Shown: piece by piece, positions 33,606 to 35,241 of the stretch | How the letters are laid out: the number at the start of each line of letters is the position of its first letter | How positions within the stretch are numbered: position 1 is the stretch's first letter | Assembly (NCBI GenBank): GCA_013791765.1 | Contig: VMTC01000001.1 | Span: 1-35,241 of the forward strand | Source of the DNA: Rhodoferax sp. | Lineage (GTDB): Bacteria > Pseudomonadota > Gammaproteobacteria > Burkholderiales > Burkholderiaceae_C | Direction of reading: 5' to 3' | Length of the DNA: 35,241 nucleotides | Translations under genes and position numbers: made by a program | Notes under the pieces: model-generated | The model's database searches: none | What the model was told of the DNA's origin: nothing | Seen by the model: the letters and a program-made list of their open reading frames with translations, nothing else

Positions 33606-33772
33606 CCGTCCCACCGAGGCAGCAACGCCGATCCTTGCGCCCCTTGCCTTGTTCTACCCGAATCATCATGCGCTGGCTGTCAATATCGGTGACCTTCAGG
33701 TGCGTATATATTTGAACACGCTGAATGATCGTTGACACTGAAGTTCTGCGCGCAACTTACAAACACCTCACT

Positions 33773-34369
33773 TTAGTCACTTCGGCCAGACTTGATGACC
33801 CTGATGCGCCCCAGCGCGGCGAGAACCTGCTTGTCGTCCAGGCTGGCCAGGGCTGAAATCGCGGCACGCGTGATTGCAGATCGATTGGTAAACACCTTTT
33901 TGGCCGCTGCCCTGCTGCGGATATCGTCGATCAGTGCGTTTTCACTGGGCGGAATTGTGAAAATCTCACGCTTTACTTTTTCCTTGGGTGCCATGAAGTC
34001 TGAACTCGCATGCGCAAGGTTCATGTCGACGATAGACACCTTCTTTTTTGCTTTGCCGAACATGCCTTTGATTTCTGACACATCAATCAAGCTCGGGTCC
34101 GAATCAAGGTGCCCCTGGACAGCCTTCTTCCTTGCTGGAGCTTTTGACGCGGGCGCCCGTTTGGCTTTTAACTCGGCTACAGCAGCACTAGCCTCGGCGA
34201 GGCCTTCTTTAATGGATTTCCTGGCCTCTTTGGTGGCATGCTTGAGCTCCAAGGTTTTTGCCTTTAGAAGGCTGGTCGCCGTAACGGCTTCTGCCTTGCC
34301 TAAGTGATCCTTCGTGCTCGCAACACCGCCCGATTGTTTGCCGGCCATGCGGCTTTTTAGACTGCTCAT
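33773..34369 (-). CDS. Basic DNA-binding protein with C-terminal ribbon-helix-helix
   Basis: This 198-residue protein has a Lys/Ala-rich helical N-terminus (ATKEARKSIKEGLAEASAAV then AELKAKRAPASKAPARKK), like histone-like tails. The C-terminal part (REIFTIPPSENALIDDIRSR, then VFTNRSAITRAAISALASLD) fits an RHH domain found in plasmid partition-type proteins of Burkholderiales. ParA is not adjacent. The start ATG at 34369 follows a GGGAG site. The family assignment rests on pattern only. Confidence 0.6.
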   Translation of the reverse strand: MSSLKSRMAGKQSGGVASTKDHLGKAEAVTATSLLKAKTLELKHATKEARKSIKEGLAEASAAVAELKAKRAPASKAPARKKAVQGHLDSDPSLIDVSEIKGMFGKAKKKVSIVDMNLAHASSDFMAPKEKVKREIFTIPPSENALIDDIRSRAAAKKVFTNRSAITRAAISALASLDDKQVLAALGRIRVIKSGRSD

Positions 34370-34372
34370 TTC

Positions 34373-34561
34373 TCAACTCCCTTTAATAACATTGTCCACG
34401 CCGCTGACGCCGTTTTGCACCAGTGTTTGATCGGCGCGGACAGACAGCGGTCTATTGGTCGCTTCGGAATTCGTTTCGTCCTCGGTTGCCGACGTGAAGA
34501 TGTCCGGCAGTCCATCGGCAATAGTCATGGTTACTGTATGCGCCGGTGGCGGATCGTTCAT
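34373..34561 (-). CDS. Small acidic hypothetical protein
   Basis: The 62-residue frame ends 3 bases before the start of the basic RHH gene on the same strand, which suggests an operon. It is acidic and Thr/Asp-rich (DIFTSATEDETNSEATNRPL) with no recognisable domain. It may be real because of its spacing, but it has no strong ribosome site. Confidence 0.4.
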   Translation of the reverse strand: MNDPPPAHTVTMTIADGLPDIFTSATEDETNSEATNRPLSVRADQTLVQNGVSGVDNVIKGS

Positions 34562-34716
34562 ACTTCAGGGTAGGTACCGACTCTGGATTGACCAGGCTAC
34601 TTTCGCGCACTGGGTTGTCACGATTGACGAATCGACATTCTCACCTGCGCACCGGATTATCGGCAGCCCTGCTCGAATCAGCACAGGGGGCAACAGCCGA
34701 TGTTCATCTGCTCGAT

Positions 34717-34930
34717 TTAAACGACTTTCTGCGTGGGCCCAAACATATCCAGGCTTGAATGTGGCCTTGCCGTGTTGTACCAGCCAAAATATTGAGCAAT
34801 GTCAGCGCGTGCCGCGCTCACGCTGTCATAGGCCTTGAGGTACACCCGCTCATACTTCACACCTGCGCCACACCCGTTCCACGAACACGTTGTCGCGCCA
34901 AGAACAGCGCCCGTTCATGGACATGCTTGC
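34717..34930 (-). pseudogene. IS3-family transposase (OrfB) 3' fragment with frameshift
   Basis: The minus strand reads NVFVERVWRR, then after a frameshift VKYERVYLKAYDSVSAARAD and IAQYFGWYNTARPHSSLD, the C-terminal signature of IS3 OrfB. The catalytic Glu region is split by the frameshift and only about 70 residues remain. No gene is seen in 34562-34716 or 34931-35023. Confidence 0.88.
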
Positions 34931-35023
34931 AACCCTTGTCCAACACGATACCCATAGCACGCCACTGTCTCTGATGGCGGCTTAGTCCAACGGGATCTTT
35001 AGCCTACCGTTCGCGGAACGGCC

Positions 35024-35179
35024 ATGGCTTGGGACAACATGGCCCCGGTGGGCGTAGAGTTCGCCAGCCCGGACTATGAGAGGCTGATGCAGGAACACTT
35101 TGAAAAGAAACAAGGGATTTTCGATCCTCGGTTATCGGCTGCAAGGCAGGCCCCCCGAGTTCCCCACTTAAATTTGTAA
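35024..35179 (+). CDS. Short hypothetical frame, possibly a gene remnant
   Basis: A 51-residue frame, MAWDNMAPVGVEFASPDYER then LMQEHFEKKQG, runs to a TAA at 35177. Its composition looks coding, but the family is not recognised and no ribosome site is evident. It may be the C-terminal end of a longer protein that lost its 5' part next to the IS3 fragment. The last 60 bases of the window show nothing. Confidence 0.3.
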   Translation: MAWDNMAPVGVEFASPDYERLMQEHFEKKQGIFDPRLSAARQAPRVPHLNL

Positions 35180-35241
35180 CGTGTTGATCTATATAGGGGT
35201 GCGCTGCAAACGCGCCACTACAAAAGGGTCAACTGGGCGGG

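Noticed and set aside
34546-34758. 70-codon plus-strand frame between the acidic ORF and the IS3 fragment
   Set aside because: Its end is antisense to the IS3 transposase and no family or ribosome site supports it.

Overview
The window looks like a chromosome segment from a betaproteobacterium of the order Burkholderiales, most likely Comamonadaceae (Rhodoferax/Polaromonas-like). This rests on protein resemblance recalled from the families, on a SAH riboswitch in front of a methionine synthase that lacks the homocysteine-binding module, and on a palindromic intergenic repeat of the kind common in that family. No rRNA, tRNA or CRISPR array was seen.

Region 1 (1-7 kb) is the flagellar filament locus: the 3' end of flagellin (fliC), then fliD, fliS and fliT. 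It is heavily invaded by type II toxin-antitoxin (TA) modules. Between fliC and fliD lie a BrnTA remnant, a ParE-type pair, a HigA antitoxin with a possible HigB scrap, and a MazEF-like pair. After fliT come a Phd/VapC pair and a FitAB remnant. Pieces of flagellin 3' end or 3' UTR lie between successive modules, so the locus seems to have held extra flagellin copies that were broken up. Two toxins (BrnT and FitB type) have collapsed into about 30-codon reading frames that keep their first and last residues.

Region 2 (7.2-16 kb) is mostly housekeeping: a CaxA-type Ca2+/Na+ antiporter, a SAH riboswitch plus metH, a PAS-GGDEF diguanylate cyclase, a lone AAA ATPase behind a 20-bp-period direct repeat, and a ParA ATPase. 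A copy of the intergenic repeat is inserted in frame inside metH, and a decayed fragment of metH lies at 13.3 kb.

Region 3 (16.6-22.8 kb) is a Tn7-like transposition module (TnsA-, TnsB-, TnsC- and TniQ-like proteins plus a fifth, zinc-ribbon-rich protein) inserted in comM, at the codons used by Tn6022/AbaR-type elements. The left end with its repeated transposase-binding motif is visible. The right end and the 5' half of comM are not in the window.

Region 4 (22.8-27.2 kb) carries small chromosomal genes: DUF2835, a glutathione S-transferase, a miniature flagellar rod-like protein, an SGNH hydrolase, a PsiF-repeat protein, and an overlapping DUF6794/nuclease pair.

Region 5 (27.2-35.2 kb) is accessory DNA: an IS21 element truncated at both ends, a 1027-residue metallophosphoesterase-P-loop NTPase protein that is a candidate STAND-type anti-phage system, a small ribbon-helix-helix/coiled-coil operon with a strong palindromic operator, IS66 and IS3 fragments, and a plasmid-like basic DNA-binding protein. 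The MPE-NTPase protein and the comM-targeting transposon are the best candidates for a poorly described system; the TA/flagellin fossil pattern is the most unusual architecture.
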